A DNA stretch of 64,000 nucleotides from an uncultured Clostridia bacterium (lineage in GTDB: Bacteria > Bacillota > Clostridia > TANB77 > CAG-508): the NCBI GenBank assembly GCA_934153805.1, contig CAKPFO010000002.1:27558-91557 (forward strand). Direction: 5' to 3'. The stretch's first letter is position 1, and every line of letters starts with the position of its first letter. Under the pieces are notes generated by a model. The model had not been told where the DNA came from. It ran no database searches and saw only the letters and a list, made by a program, of their open reading frames with translations. The translations under genes and the position numbers were made by a program. Of this stretch, positions 48,101 through 57,408 are shown piece after piece.

Positions 48101-51100
48101 TAGTCTGTTATTTCTTTTCTTGTAGTGTTATAATCTTCTCCAACATAGCCTGTTAACTTTCCATTTGGTACTAATTCATTATCTGTTCCAAATTCTAAAT
48201 ACCTTACAGTTACACCTGCTGAAGCTATTCTTTCAAAGGTTACTATTATATGCTTGTCTTCTATTACATTTTTAAATCTTTCTATATAAACAATATGGTT
48301 TTCATCTTCTTCAAATGATGTATTTACCCCATTTATAGTTATAGTTTTTACTTTATAGCCAGGTTGTGGTTCTACTTTTAATTCTTTTACACTTTCCTTA
48401 CCATGTTCTACTACTTCATATGGAGTCTCATTTTCTCCAGATATATTACCATGCCCACCGTCTACAGCTGTTGTTATATTGTATTGCTTTAATTTATAGT
48501 AATATATTACCTCTATTGTATCTTCTGTTATTGTTCCATTTGCATTTGTTGGTAATAAATCTGTTACAATTTCATATCCTTCAATATTATTTTTAGGATT
48601 TGTTGTGTATGTTTTTCCTACATAATCTTCTATAGTTTCATCTTCCACTAAAGAATGATTTGTATCTTTTTCATAATGGTGTACTATCACTTTACCCTTT
48701 GGTATAGCAGAATAATAATATGTTATTTCTATAGTGTCTTTTGTATACTCACCATTCATATTTTCTGGCAATTTTTCTAGTACTACTTGATATCCTTCTA
48801 TATCTGTTTTGTAATTTGTAGTATATTTATCTCCTGCATTTCCTGTTTTTTCTTCATCATCTATCAATTTTTCTTCTGTTAAATCTTTATAGTGATGTAC
48901 TATTATTTTGCTTACTATAGGTTTGTACTCATATATTACCTCTATATCACTAGCAGTCATGTTTCCACTTGCGTTTGCTGGTCTACTACTTTCTACAACA
49001 ATATATTTATCTAGTATTTTTTCACTTGTAGTATAACTATCACCGACTTCACCTTTTATAATTTCGTCATTTGCTACACTTGTAGTTGTACCTTGTAAAT
49101 AGTGGTGTACTATTACTTTTGCTGGATTTGTATATTCTTTTGCTTCATTTTCTACAGTAATTTTTGTAACAGTTACTAATTTGTCTTCTATTGTGCTGTC
49201 ATTTTTAATTACTCCTATTTGACTTTTATCTATTGTTATTTTTTCAAATTCTATATTTTTAAAGTCAATATTTTTAACACTTATTGTGCTTGTCTTTTCT
49301 ACAGGTATATTCATTGTAGGATACGTTGATGTTTTTATCCAAGTTAATAATGTAACTGATGATGTTATAGAACTTTGGTTATTATTTAATGTGTTTACAA
49401 AACTTTGTGCTTTCATGTTGGTATCAGACATAGCCACTGTATCACCAGTGCCACTACCGATTCCTTTACTTGCAGAACCTGTTTTATAATAGCATTTTGT
49501 TACTGTTCCTCTATAAGTATTTCCACTACCATCTGACGTTGTATACGTTCCACCTATTACTCCACCTAATGAATATGATTCTTCGTTTGCTATTGTTCCA
49601 GTATTATAACAATTAGTTACTGTTCCACTAATTTTTCCTGCTATTCCTCCACATTCAGAATTAGCTGTTACATTTCCAGTATTATATGAATTTACTATAT
49701 TTCCAACTCCTTGATTATCTCCTGCTATTCCTCCTGTCCCATAATCTAAAAAGCTGCCGGCATTAGTATTTTTATTATATATTGTTCCTGTGTTATAAGT
49801 ATTAGCTATTGTTCCTGTATTCTTTCCAGTAATTCCTCCTACATATGTAAAATTGTTAGTTGGTGTTGTACTTACATAGGCCGTATTATAACTATTACTT
49901 ATTGTTCCTGTATTTTCTCCACATAATCCTCCTACAAAAATATTACCTGCTATTTCTGCTTCATTATAACAGTTCTCTATTGTTCCTGAATTTCTACCTG
50001 TTAAACCTCCTGAATATCCTGATGCAGTTATCTTCCCTTTATTATATGATTTTTTTATAGTTCCATTTGTATTATTTTCAGACGTAATTCCTCCTGCAGA
50101 GTTATATTCACTATTTTCTTGTATTTGAACTTCTGCTAAATTATAGCAATTTTCTATAATTTTGTAATTGTATAGCGTAATTCCTCCTGCATCAACGTCT
50201 CCTATTATTTTTCCTTCATTGTAACAATCTTTTAAAGTTCCTCTATTGCTAAATGCTATTCCTCCAGCTACAAATGCTGTTATATTACCAGTATTATAGC
50301 AATTAATTACTATTCCTTTATTCTCTGTTGCAATTCCTCCGATACGTTGATTGGAAGTTATTGGCACAGTATTATAGCAATTTGTTACACTGCCTTCATT
50401 TTGAGCAACAATTCCAGCTCCATAACAAATATGAATTGCATTTCCTGGAATTTCAGCATTTATATTTCCAACATTATAACAATTTTCTATTGTATTATTA
50501 CTATATGCTACAATTCCTCCTGCATAACAATCTGACTCTACTATTCCTTCATTATAACTTACAGTTACACTTCCTGTATTATATCCTATTATTCCTCCTA
50601 AATAACTTTTATCAGATGACGTTGAACTTGAGGTTGTCGTTCTTGTTATTTTACCTGTATTATAACAGTTAGTTACCGTTCCTTCACTCTTTCCTGCTAT
50701 TCCTCCTGCATATATTTTTACTATTTCACTGGTATTAGTTATGCTTCCTATGTTATAGCTATTACTAATATTTCCTTCATTGTTATTAAGACCTGTAATT
50801 CCTCCTATAAATGTTTCATTATCATATGAATTTGAATCTGATTTTACTGTCGTTGTATTGTAACAATTTGTTATTGTTCCCGCATTACTTCCTGTTATTC
50901 CTCCTGTATAACTTTTACCAACTACTTCACCAGAATTGTAACAATTATTTATTATTACTTCATTATCTCCTACTATTCCTCCAACATTTGCATCATAATA
51001 TGTAGCAGTTATTGCTCCTTCATTGTAGCTTTTTACTATTTTTCCAGCATAACTTCCTCCTGCTATTCCTCCTGCTGTCCAATATCCTGTTATCGTTCCT

Positions 51101-52386
51101 GTGTTATAGCAATTTCCTATTGTTCCAGTATATTCTACTCCATTGATACTAGTATTAGAATTATTTCCGGCAATTCCACCTGCATTTCCACTTGATGAAG
51201 TTATTATTGCTGTATTATAGCAGTTTGTTATTAATCTACTATTATACCCTACTATTCCTCCTATAGTAGAGTTACCAATAATTGTACCTATATTGTAGCA
51301 ATTTGTTATTGTTCCATCATTACTTCCTGCTACTCCTCCTTTTGGAGCACTTCCTGATACTGTACCTTCATTGTAGCAATTTGCTAACATTCCTTTGTTA
51401 CTTCCTACTATTCCTCCTACATCAATAATATCTGCTGATATTGTTCCTTTGTTATAACAATTCTTTATTGTTCCTTTGTTTTCTCCTGCAATACTTCCTG
51501 CATATTTATTTCCTGTTATTGTTCCTGTCATTCCTAAGCTATTTACAGTTCCATAAACTTTTTGGAATAAACCTACATTATTCAATGTTGTATTATTTAT
51601 ATAAATGTTGCGTATTTCATTATCTTTACCATTAAATACCCCATAAAAATCATTTATTGGATAAAAGCCTGTTTGACCTACTTTAGTAAGTTCTTCTTTT
51701 ATTCCTTCTGTTATTCCATCTCCATTGTAGTCACTAAAACTTGTGTCATTTGGATTTTTATATGAAGCATCATCATTAAAATCTAATGTTCTTTCTAATG
51801 TTACCAATTTTCCGGTATAAGTTTCTCTATTTTTTGCATTTATTGAAAGATTTACCAAATCTTCTATATAATTTATTTTAACGTCTTCATAACCTTTTAT
51901 TGTAAAATTAGTAATACGGTCTGACTCATTATCAGCAAGTTTATACCCGTTTGGTGCCTCTATCTCTGTAGCTTTATAAAATCCACCTTCTAAAGCACAT
52001 GCAATAACTCCTTTTTCATTAGTTTTTAAAACATATTTTCCGCCCTCTAAATTTCCAACATACTCTCCGTTAGGATTTTTAGCATAATCTATTACATTTC
52101 CATCTGTATCAACTCTTTGTACAATAAATTTTGCACCTACTAATGGTTCTTTAGTATCTTGGTCTACCTTAGTCAATTTAAATAATGGTTTATCTTCCAT
52201 TTTAACGCTTACTACTTTTCGTGTTTGGTCAATGGTGATATTCTCTTTTAAACTTCCACTATTCAATTTGAAAGTCAAATTATCAGTCGAATCTCTTGTT
52301 ACTATAAATTTAACTATTTCTTCATTTAATGCATATCCATCAGGTGCTAATGTTTCTTTTAATGTATATTCTTCATTTTCATACAA
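45124..52386 (-). CDS. Giant adhesin, C-terminal part after a frameshift (GLUG and MucBP repeats)
   Basis: These 2420 codons continue the gene at 52379-56755 in another frame. The ATG at 52386 lies inside a SpaA/Cna-B domain (YENEEYTLKETLAPDGYALNEE), so it is not a natural start. Residues about 1-190 complete two SpaA domains. Residues about 230-290 look like a beta-helix lead-in. A long array of GLUG-type repeats ('GGI.G.N.G.I.NCYNTG.I') covers about 283-955. MucBP-type repeats ('KVIVHHY...GD.YTT....I..Y......P.N..G......I.V.YYY') run over about 1085-1600 and 2020-2240, with isopeptide/DUF11-like beta domains between them. The C-terminus is a single hydrophobic helix (IYTSIILLVMLGWYIYD) with a basic tail but no LPXTG, so anchoring in the membrane is inferred. 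MucBP and GLUG modules are known from mucus- and host-binding surface proteins. Without the frameshift the full protein would be about 3876 residues. Confidence 0.8.
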   Translation of the reverse strand: MYENEEYTLKETLAPDGYALNEEIVKFIVTRDSTDNLTFKLNSGSLKENITIDQTRKVVSVKMEDKPLFKLTKVDQDTKEPLVGAKFIVQRVDTDGNVIDYAKNPNGEYVGNLEGGKYVLKTNEKGVIACALEGGFYKATEIEAPNGYKLADNESDRITNFTIKGYEDVKINYIEDLVNLSINAKNRETYTGKLVTLERTLDFNDDASYKNPNDTSFSDYNGDGITEGIKEELTKVGQTGFYPINDFYGVFNGKDNEIRNIYINNTTLNNVGLFQKVYGTVNSLGMTGTITGNKYAGSIAGENKGTIKNCYNKGTISADIIDVGGIVGSNKGMLANCYNEGTVSGSAPKGGVAGSNDGTITNCYNIGTIIGNSTIGGIVGYNSRLITNCYNTAIITSSSGNAGGIAGNNSNTSINGVEYTGTIGNCYNTGTITGYWTAGGIAGGSYAGKIVKSYNEGAITATYYDANVGGIVGDNEVIINNCYNSGEVVGKSYTGGITGSNAGTITNCYNTTTVKSDSNSYDNETFIGGITGLNNNEGNISNSYNIGSITNTSEIVKIYAGGIAGKSEGTVTNCYNTGKITRTTTSSSTSSDKSYLGGIIGYNTGSVTVSYNEGIVESDCYAGGIVAYSNNTIENCYNVGNINAEIPGNAIHICYGAGIVAQNEGSVTNCYNTVPITSNQRIGGIATENKGIVINCYNTGNITAFVAGGIAFSNRGTLKDCYNEGKIIGDVDAGGITLYNYKIIENCYNLAEVQIQENSEYNSAGGITSENNTNGTIKKSYNKGKITASGYSGGLTGRNSGTIENCYNEAEIAGNIFVGGLCGENTGTISNSYNTAYVSTTPTNNFTYVGGITGKNTGTIANTYNTGTIYNKNTNAGSFLDYGTGGIAGDNQGVGNIVNSYNTGNVTANSECGGIAGKISGTVTNCYNTGTIANEESYSLGGVIGGTYTTSDGSGNTYRGTVTKCYYKTGSASKGIGSGTGDTVAMSDTNMKAQSFVNTLNNNQSSITSSVTLLTWIKTSTYPTMNIPVEKTSTISVKNIDFKNIEFEKITIDKSQIGVIKNDSTIEDKLVTVTKITVENEAKEYTNPAKVIVHHYLQGTTTSVANDEIIKGEVGDSYTTSEKILDKYIVVESSRPANASGNMTASDIEVIYEYKPIVSKIIVHHYKDLTEEKLIDDEEKTGNAGDKYTTNYKTDIEGYQVVLEKLPENMNGEYTKDTIEITYYYSAIPKGKVIVHHYEKDTNHSLVEDETIEDYVGKTYTTNPKNNIEGYEIVTDLLPTNANGTITEDTIEVIYYYKLKQYNITTAVDGGHGNISGENETPYEVVEHGKESVKELKVEPQPGYKVKTITINGVNTSFEEDENHIVYIERFKNVIEDKHIIVTFERIASAGVTVRYLEFGTDNELVPNGKLTGYVGEDYNTTRKEITDYETIGIEPDNATGKFTEEEQIVIYYYKKSQGQVIIKYVDQDTGEEIAERVELNGNCGDSYNSKDYIKDIKNYSRVDRVTGNEEGKFEKTVQEIIYYYSKDHGKVIIKYVEKDTGKEISNREEINGNAGDIYDTTDLEKTINGYVRTADIPTNKQGIINDDTIEVIYYYELATPIITNSIVKTAAANKIVEQTIDNGDGTTRKVDIPVLTKEDGIITYNIDYKVVIKDYIGKATIEIKDTLPAEIDVSKSNLSGGSYDALNNTITWLETIDNIDTYINGAYENTFTKQIEISYINQDVISDLLNTVKGKVSVFYPEDYVLKPGEERAQQEAETEAIVKQEYKVNVEIEKQWLDNDNLKGKRPDSVTITVKDSYLNETTILLNEANNWKYELKDLPKYDEITKAKIEYDITESETNKNDLEYYEDAEMTKTEAQTEEVTTYLYNIKNEYKLLNTDLSSKITKEGTKELTASSQNVDYTIKFTASVADYIGKGKVIIIDYLPFAIDEEKSELNGGKYDEATKTITWKEELPHINTQVLGENYEINMEKQISILYKNIDLTLTEIENRVIGQVQLYETDQKDEVEESYKTAINVKGKVIVKYVDKTTSQDIERYEIEEKVGTSYNTDRKEFENYNYIESTDNTSGTVIDGIIEVIYYYEKMDSSVLVKYEDMDGNKLAEDEVIVGKVGDKYTTTSKEIENYMLVSTTNNTEGNMTKEQIIVVYKYKKIPSKVIVKYLEAGTDKEIMYKETLEDGTVGKKSYSYEIDGYVGENYSTQEKEIPYYDLIEMPDNKEGIITKDEITVIYYYKKQTFNIAIDKEIQKIILDGEEKQITNNKLVKLEIPESKLKDTSLQVKYSIIVTNTEKIDGMVNIQDLIPTGFELIEDGQNVWTKDEKGKITSQIELKAGETRVLEITLKWNSSEENLGTKENTVRIVSTSNKANYAETTKEDNIGSATIVISIKTGKENSKIIGIYTSIILLVMLGWYIYDRKNKSLR
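49500..51540 (-). repeat. GLUG-type coding repeat array
   Basis: About two dozen or more units of roughly 20-30 codons each encode 'GGI.G.N.GTI.NCYNTG' strands. At the DNA level the plus strand shows recurring ATTCCTCCT and TTATAACA blocks. The repeats predict a regular beta-solenoid and could recombine with each other. Confidence 0.8.
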
Positions 52387-55300
52387 ATTTGTTATTACTA
52401 TTTTTCCGCGTGCTACTTGTCGTATAATTTATTTCTTCTTTTAAGTCTCTTCCATTACCTTCTATTGTAAAGTTTGCACCTTGCAAAACATCAGTTGTAT
52501 CCTCTTCAAATTTCGTTAATTCTAGTGTATATTTAGGTATCTCTTCATTTTCTAGTTCAAACTTAACCACAGGGAATATTCCTGTTTCGTCTATAGCAGG
52601 TATAGTTTTATAATTTCCTGTATTTTCTAGTACTAGTACGTCACTTTCTCTTTTTAAAGTTATCGTTCTTTCAGATTCATCTACGTAATATCCTTTTGCA
52701 TAAATTTCTTTTATTGTATAAGTTTCTCCTAAATGTAATTTATCAATTGTTGCTACACCATTGTCATCTGTTTCTACTACAGTGTTTTCCTTATCTTTTC
52801 CTTTAACTTCGAACTTTACACCAGATATTTTATCTTCTGAATCTTTCTTTTTCTTTGTTATTTGAATGCTATATTTTACTTCATTTTCTACAGTTACCCT
52901 TACTGTATTAGAGTTCTCTACTTCAATATTTTTTGGGCTTCCTGCTACTTTCTCTACTTGTAAAATATTGCTATCATCATAATAAGCTCTTATTTGTATT
53001 GTATCTTCATTTAATTCGTAGTCTTCTGGCACCTCAACCTCGTGTATTGTATATATTTTTTCTGGTATTAGCCCTTGTAGTATAGCACTTCCATCTGAAC
53101 TTGTAGTTAATATGCTTCCTGTGTTTGGTAATCCTTCCCCTTTGACATTAAATGTTGTTCCTTCTACTTTGTAATCTGTGCCTATTTTATTTTTTACAAT
53201 CTTTAAGTCATATTTTTTCTCATTTTCTATATTTAAAGTTAATATTGGTGTTTCAGGTAAATTTTCTTCTATAGTAATTTGCTTTGCCTCTCCTGATACA
53301 ACTTTAGCTTGTAATTTACCACCTATTCTCTCTACTTTAAATACTATTGGCGTAGTGTTCAAAACATATCCATTTGGAGTATATATCTCATTTAGTGTAT
53401 ATTCTGTATCAAGTAGTAATCCGTCTATTTTTGTAACACCTTCACTATCTGTTTCATATACTTTTGAAGCAACTACTCCTTCTCCTTGTATCTCAAATTT
53501 AGTACCTTCTATTTTTGTATTTTCTCTTTTAACTGTTTTTACTATATTAAGTTGGTATTTTGGTTCATTTTCTAGTACTGCTTTCATTGTGCCTAAATTA
53601 GTTGTTTCATTTTCCATAGTAGGCATATCTTTAAAGCTTCCACTAATAACCTGTGGCACCATTTTTCCACCTTGATATATCACTTTAAAAGTTATTGGTG
53701 TTTCATTTAATTTATAGTCTGCGTTAGTTTTAATTTCTTTTATTGTATATTCTGTTTCCAAATACAAATCTTGTATAGTTAGTTTACCATTTGCATCTGT
53801 CATGTATGTTTGTTTATTTTCCATTCCTAAGCCACTTATTTCAAACATAACATCTTCTATAGGTTCTGTTGTTTCTGCTCTATATTTAGTTAATTCAACA
53901 TTATACCTCTTTTTAGAAACAACTTTTATTCCTACTTTATTTGTTTCAGTAGAATTATTTACTATTCCACTTGCAGTGTTTTCTTCAAAATAAACAGCAT
54001 GTGTTGCATATGTTACATTTCCTGGTGTTAAATTACTTGGTAAATTAACATCATAACTAATTTCATAGCTTTCACCTGATGCCATAGTTATTTTGCTTAA
54101 ATCTATTAAATATGTTCTTATCTTACTATAATCTTTTGGCGAAGTTGTCCATTCATTACTTGCATCTGTTAAATCATTGCTTACAATTTCTTGTTCGCTA
54201 TAGTATATAGTTCCATTTGCTTTTATTGAACTAGGTAATTGTATTCCTTCATTGCTCATTGTTGTTGTAAAATTAGAACCTAGATTTTTTCCATTAATTT
54301 GATAACTATTTCCCTCAAATGGTATTTTTCCTAATATTTTCATTCCTGTAACTGGTGTAGAATAGTTATTAAACACATTTAATTTTACTGTTGCATTTGA
54401 GGTTAAATCGTTATAATCTATACTTGCAACATCAGGACCTCTTACTATACTATTTTCAGAATCATAATTAGTTAATTCTGTATTTGTATATAATCCTGTT
54501 GGTTTTGAATATACTAATCGTACTGTTGTTATTTTTCTTGTTTCTGTAGTATCTCCATTTGAATTTATGTCATATATATCTGGTGCCTCTTTGGTGTTAT
54601 TGTATACATACTGCCAGTTATCACATAACTGATTATATGCAAATATCCTTAACTCTCCTGTACTTTCTGTAGTATTTGATTTCATAGTTATATTGTGTTT
54701 TATGTTAAGGTTACTTCCATCAATTGTCGTTCCCTCTGTTATTATTTTTAGTACTTTCTTATTGTTTATTGTTTCTATTTTAGCTTCTTTTACTTCTATT
54801 TCTCCATCTGTACTAGTTATTTTTTCTATCACAATATTTTCTATTTCTTCTGGATACTCTACTATAATGGTTGGATTAACCCATTGCGTTATGTTTCTAT
54901 CACTATCAACCCCTGATGAAATTAAATCTATTGTTAATAATGTATTGTTTGTCGTCTGTTTATTTAATTGCATTGCAGAATTTGCTCGCATTATTGTATT
55001 TCCTTCTTCATAGTCAACACTTTTTACGTCACCATTTATCTGCTTTTCAATGCCATTTTTAATAACCTTTCCATTTAAAGAAGTATATACTTTATCCATA
55101 CTGTTAAACTGCTCTTTTGTATACATTTTAACAAACTTATCATTATCTATATTTTTATAATTATATATTTCAACATTTCCTGCAGTAGTAGGATTACTTG
55201 TCTGTATTCTTATATGAGAATAGCTTTTATCATAGCTTATATATTTATCTACATCATCTTTAGTTATTGTTTTAATTATATTTTGAGACTCCTCATCAAT

Positions 55301-56755
55301 TATTTTTATATATCCATCTTCACCTAAAGTACTAAAAGTTGAATATGGTACTTTAACTCCTATGTATTTGCTTATTCCTTCTAAACTATAAAAATTGCCT
55401 GTAGAATCTTGAATTTGGTCTACATCATAATTATAACTTGAAGTTACACTTTCTAGTGAATTCGTATAATCCTCACTAAAAATCAAACTTTCTATTTCGT
55501 CTTCTAAATTTACAATTCCTCTCCAAATTACCCTATATCCATTACTTGTATTCACATTTCTATCATACATTAAGCGCAAATTAGCTTTAGAAAGTAAATC
55601 CACATCAGCTTCATATATAATCTCTTTTCCTTGTGGATTCTTTAAATTTACATTTACTACTTGTGTTCCTATAGGTGAGTTTACAGGATTTACATATTCA
55701 CTATTTGGATTATTATATCCTTCTAAATAACCACTTACTTTTATATTCATGCTTATAGTTGTAGCACTTATACTGCTATATGCTTCATACGGATATTCTA
55801 ACATTACTTTTATTTTATATCTCTCATCATATACACTTAATTCCGCTTTTTCTTCGTTGTATATAATTTCATCTCTTATCTCTAATCTCCTTGTAGAAGA
55901 ATTATAGCTGTAAGTCAAGTTTTTCTTTGTATTACTTACATCTATAACATTTACATTTGTTGGAGCATATCCATTTAATAATGGCATTACACCATCTAAA
56001 ATAGCAGCTTTGTCTGGCAGTTGTAAATCATTTGCATTAGGACTTTGTGCATACATTTCTGTTTGAAATGCAATTATTACTTTGTCATTTTCTTTATCTG
56101 CAATATATGTTTTTAATTTTGATTCCATTCTTTCTAAATTTTTATTTCCATACCAATCCAAATTGAATTTTACGGTCTTGTTTATTTCTGTTTTTGTTCC
56201 ATCTTCTGCAACATGTGTTCCTGTAAATTTAATTACATTTTCTTTAGATAAATTTCCTTTGTTAGCGGTAAAATTTCCCATATTAATTACATTTTGCTCT
56301 ATTAAAACAGGGATTGTTTTATATGTTCCATTTGATATTTCTTTTAAAGTAATCGTTCTATTACTTACATATGATATCTCATTGTCAGCATTTATTGTTC
56401 TTGCTATTCCATAGTTTCCTGACTCTAAAGTAATTCTTCCATTCTCTAAGTAGCCATTTGTCAATACATTTAATTCTATATAAAGTTCTTCTGTATCATT
56501 TAATTCTTTAGCAGTGCCTCTTACTTTCTTTGCATTTTCTCCTTCATTTTTTAGAAAGTAAGCATCAAATTTAACATATTCACTTTCTGTAGAGTTTTCT
56601 CCTTCTACAACTTCTGAATATGTCATTTTAGAACTATTATTTTTTTGTTTTTCCGTATTGTTCTTTATATCTATACAAATAGTGCTAACCATTAATGTTA
56701 ACATTAAAAATATAAATGCTATTATTTTAATTCTTTTTAGGTTATCCCTACTCAT
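52379..56755 (-). CDS. Giant adhesin, N-terminal part before a frameshift
   Basis: This is a 1458-residue fragment. The ATG at 56755 follows AAGGAG. An N-terminal hydrophobic segment (IIAFIFLMLTLMVSTICI) is a signal or anchor. Residues about 60-930 are beta-rich with no confident family, ending in DUF11/isopeptide-like domains. From about 949 come SpaA/Cna-B repeats (YNVELTKYRAETTEPIEDVM, YQLNIVKTVKRENTKIEGTK, YDLKIVKNK, YSIQITKKK, YTLELTKFEED). The fifth repeat is cut short: after NYTTSST the frame runs into 11 unrelated codons and a stop. Adding or removing one base near 52406-52410 restores GKIVITNLYENEEYTLKE and joins it to the downstream frame. The likely state is a recently interrupted gene, a sequencing error or, less likely, recoding. 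A CCGTAA site lies about 118 bases upstream, as for the other giant genes. Confidence 0.8.
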   Translation of the reverse strand: MSRDNLKRIKIIAFIFLMLTLMVSTICIDIKNNTEKQKNNSSKMTYSEVVEGENSTESEYVKFDAYFLKNEGENAKKVRGTAKELNDTEELYIELNVLTNGYLENGRITLESGNYGIARTINADNEISYVSNRTITLKEISNGTYKTIPVLIEQNVINMGNFTANKGNLSKENVIKFTGTHVAEDGTKTEINKTVKFNLDWYGNKNLERMESKLKTYIADKENDKVIIAFQTEMYAQSPNANDLQLPDKAAILDGVMPLLNGYAPTNVNVIDVSNTKKNLTYSYNSSTRRLEIRDEIIYNEEKAELSVYDERYKIKVMLEYPYEAYSSISATTISMNIKVSGYLEGYNNPNSEYVNPVNSPIGTQVVNVNLKNPQGKEIIYEADVDLLSKANLRLMYDRNVNTSNGYRVIWRGIVNLEDEIESLIFSEDYTNSLESVTSSYNYDVDQIQDSTGNFYSLEGISKYIGVKVPYSTFSTLGEDGYIKIIDEESQNIIKTITKDDVDKYISYDKSYSHIRIQTSNPTTAGNVEIYNYKNIDNDKFVKMYTKEQFNSMDKVYTSLNGKVIKNGIEKQINGDVKSVDYEEGNTIMRANSAMQLNKQTTNNTLLTIDLISSGVDSDRNITQWVNPTIIVEYPEEIENIVIEKITSTDGEIEVKEAKIETINNKKVLKIITEGTTIDGSNLNIKHNITMKSNTTESTGELRIFAYNQLCDNWQYVYNNTKEAPDIYDINSNGDTTETRKITTVRLVYSKPTGLYTNTELTNYDSENSIVRGPDVASIDYNDLTSNATVKLNVFNNYSTPVTGMKILGKIPFEGNSYQINGKNLGSNFTTTMSNEGIQLPSSIKANGTIYYSEQEIVSNDLTDASNEWTTSPKDYSKIRTYLIDLSKITMASGESYEISYDVNLPSNLTPGNVTYATHAVYFEENTASGIVNNSTETNKVGIKVVSKKRYNVELTKYRAETTEPIEDVMFEISGLGMENKQTYMTDANGKLTIQDLYLETEYTIKEIKTNADYKLNETPITFKVIYQGGKMVPQVISGSFKDMPTMENETTNLGTMKAVLENEPKYQLNIVKTVKRENTKIEGTKFEIQGEGVVASKVYETDSEGVTKIDGLLLDTEYTLNEIYTPNGYVLNTTPIVFKVERIGGKLQAKVVSGEAKQITIEENLPETPILTLNIENEKKYDLKIVKNKIGTDYKVEGTTFNVKGEGLPNTGSILTTSSDGSAILQGLIPEKIYTIHEVEVPEDYELNEDTIQIRAYYDDSNILQVEKVAGSPKNIEVENSNTVRVTVENEVKYSIQITKKKKDSEDKISGVKFEVKGKDKENTVVETDDNGVATIDKLHLGETYTIKEIYAKGYYVDESERTITLKRESDVLVLENTGNYKTIPAIDETGIFPVVKFELENEEIPKYTLELTKFEEDTTDVLQGANFTIEGNGRDLKEEINYTTSSTRKNSNNKFV

Positions 56756-56866
56756 GTTATTACTCCTTATTTATATAATATATTAATTATACTTTAATAT
56801 ATATATAATTCTTTGTAAATAGCCCATTTAGTGGCATTTGTTGGCATTTTTCATAACATGTTACGG

Positions 56867-56886
56867 AAAGACATTCTGCACATTTT
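56867..56886 (-). promoter_or_regulatory. CCGTAA-type site upstream of the split adhesin
   Basis: The minus strand reads GAATGTCTTTCCGTAACATG, about 118 bases before the start codon. It matches the TTTCCGTAA core and partly the GCAG-side flank of the site at 5732-5749. The role is inferred. Confidence 0.35.
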
Positions 56887-56997
56887 TTTCTTTTTATTTA
56901 CTTTTTCATTACTTTTTTGTAACAAACTTGCTGTTTTTTCTATTTTCATTTAGGGAATTCTAAGTTTGCAATTTTCACTAATTTTTGAATACTTTTC

Positions 56998-57408
56998 CTA
57001 TTCTCGGTTTTTCATAGATAATTCAACAAGATTTTTAGATAGTGCTAATACATCATCTTCAATTTTATATATTTGATTATTTTCAATAACAATATTCTTT
57101 ATTTCTGGGAGTTCATTATTATTTATTACTCTTTTTATCTCATTTTTTATATAATGAAGTTGTGTACAATGTGGAGATTTATTTACTGATGCAAATGTCA
57201 ATTTAGTTACATTTTTAGTAGATAAAATTCCACAAATTTTAGTAATTGCCATATTTATATGTTCTTTTTCTAAGCATAAATATACAATCGTATCAAAATT
57301 ATTTTTTATCTTTTCATAACCTTCTGGTTGCATACTTGGAAGGCAAGTTCCACAAATTAGTACATTTCCTTTTACATCATAAATATTTTTCTCCATTAAA
57401 TTATTCAT
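56998..57408 (-). CDS. Unknown Cys-containing small protein (136 aa)
   Basis: This is a soluble 136-residue protein starting at an ATG that follows AGGGGAA. The N-terminal half has a CGTC pair (Cys19, Cys22) in NVLICGTCLPSMQPEGYE. Further single cysteines lie in TIVYLCLEKEH, TKICGIL and SPHCTQLHYI, which could bind a metal or iron-sulfur cluster or form redox disulfides. The C-terminal half has helical and beta segments ending LSKNLVELSMKNRE. I do not recognise the family. It stands alone between the split adhesin and the LPXTG Ig-like gene on the same strand. Confidence 0.7.
   Translation of the reverse strand: MNNLMEKNIYDVKGNVLICGTCLPSMQPEGYEKIKNNFDTIVYLCLEKEHINMAITKICGILSTKNVTKLTFASVNKSPHCTQLHYIKNEIKRVINNNELPEIKNIVIENNQIYKIEDDVLALSKNLVELSMKNRE

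Noticed and set aside
52379..52448. Programmed ribosomal frameshift in the split adhesin
   Set aside because: The shift needed is +1 (or -2) at ACG CGG, with no known slippery pattern of that kind, and no matching signal is evident nearby. A mutation or sequence error is simpler, though not excluded.
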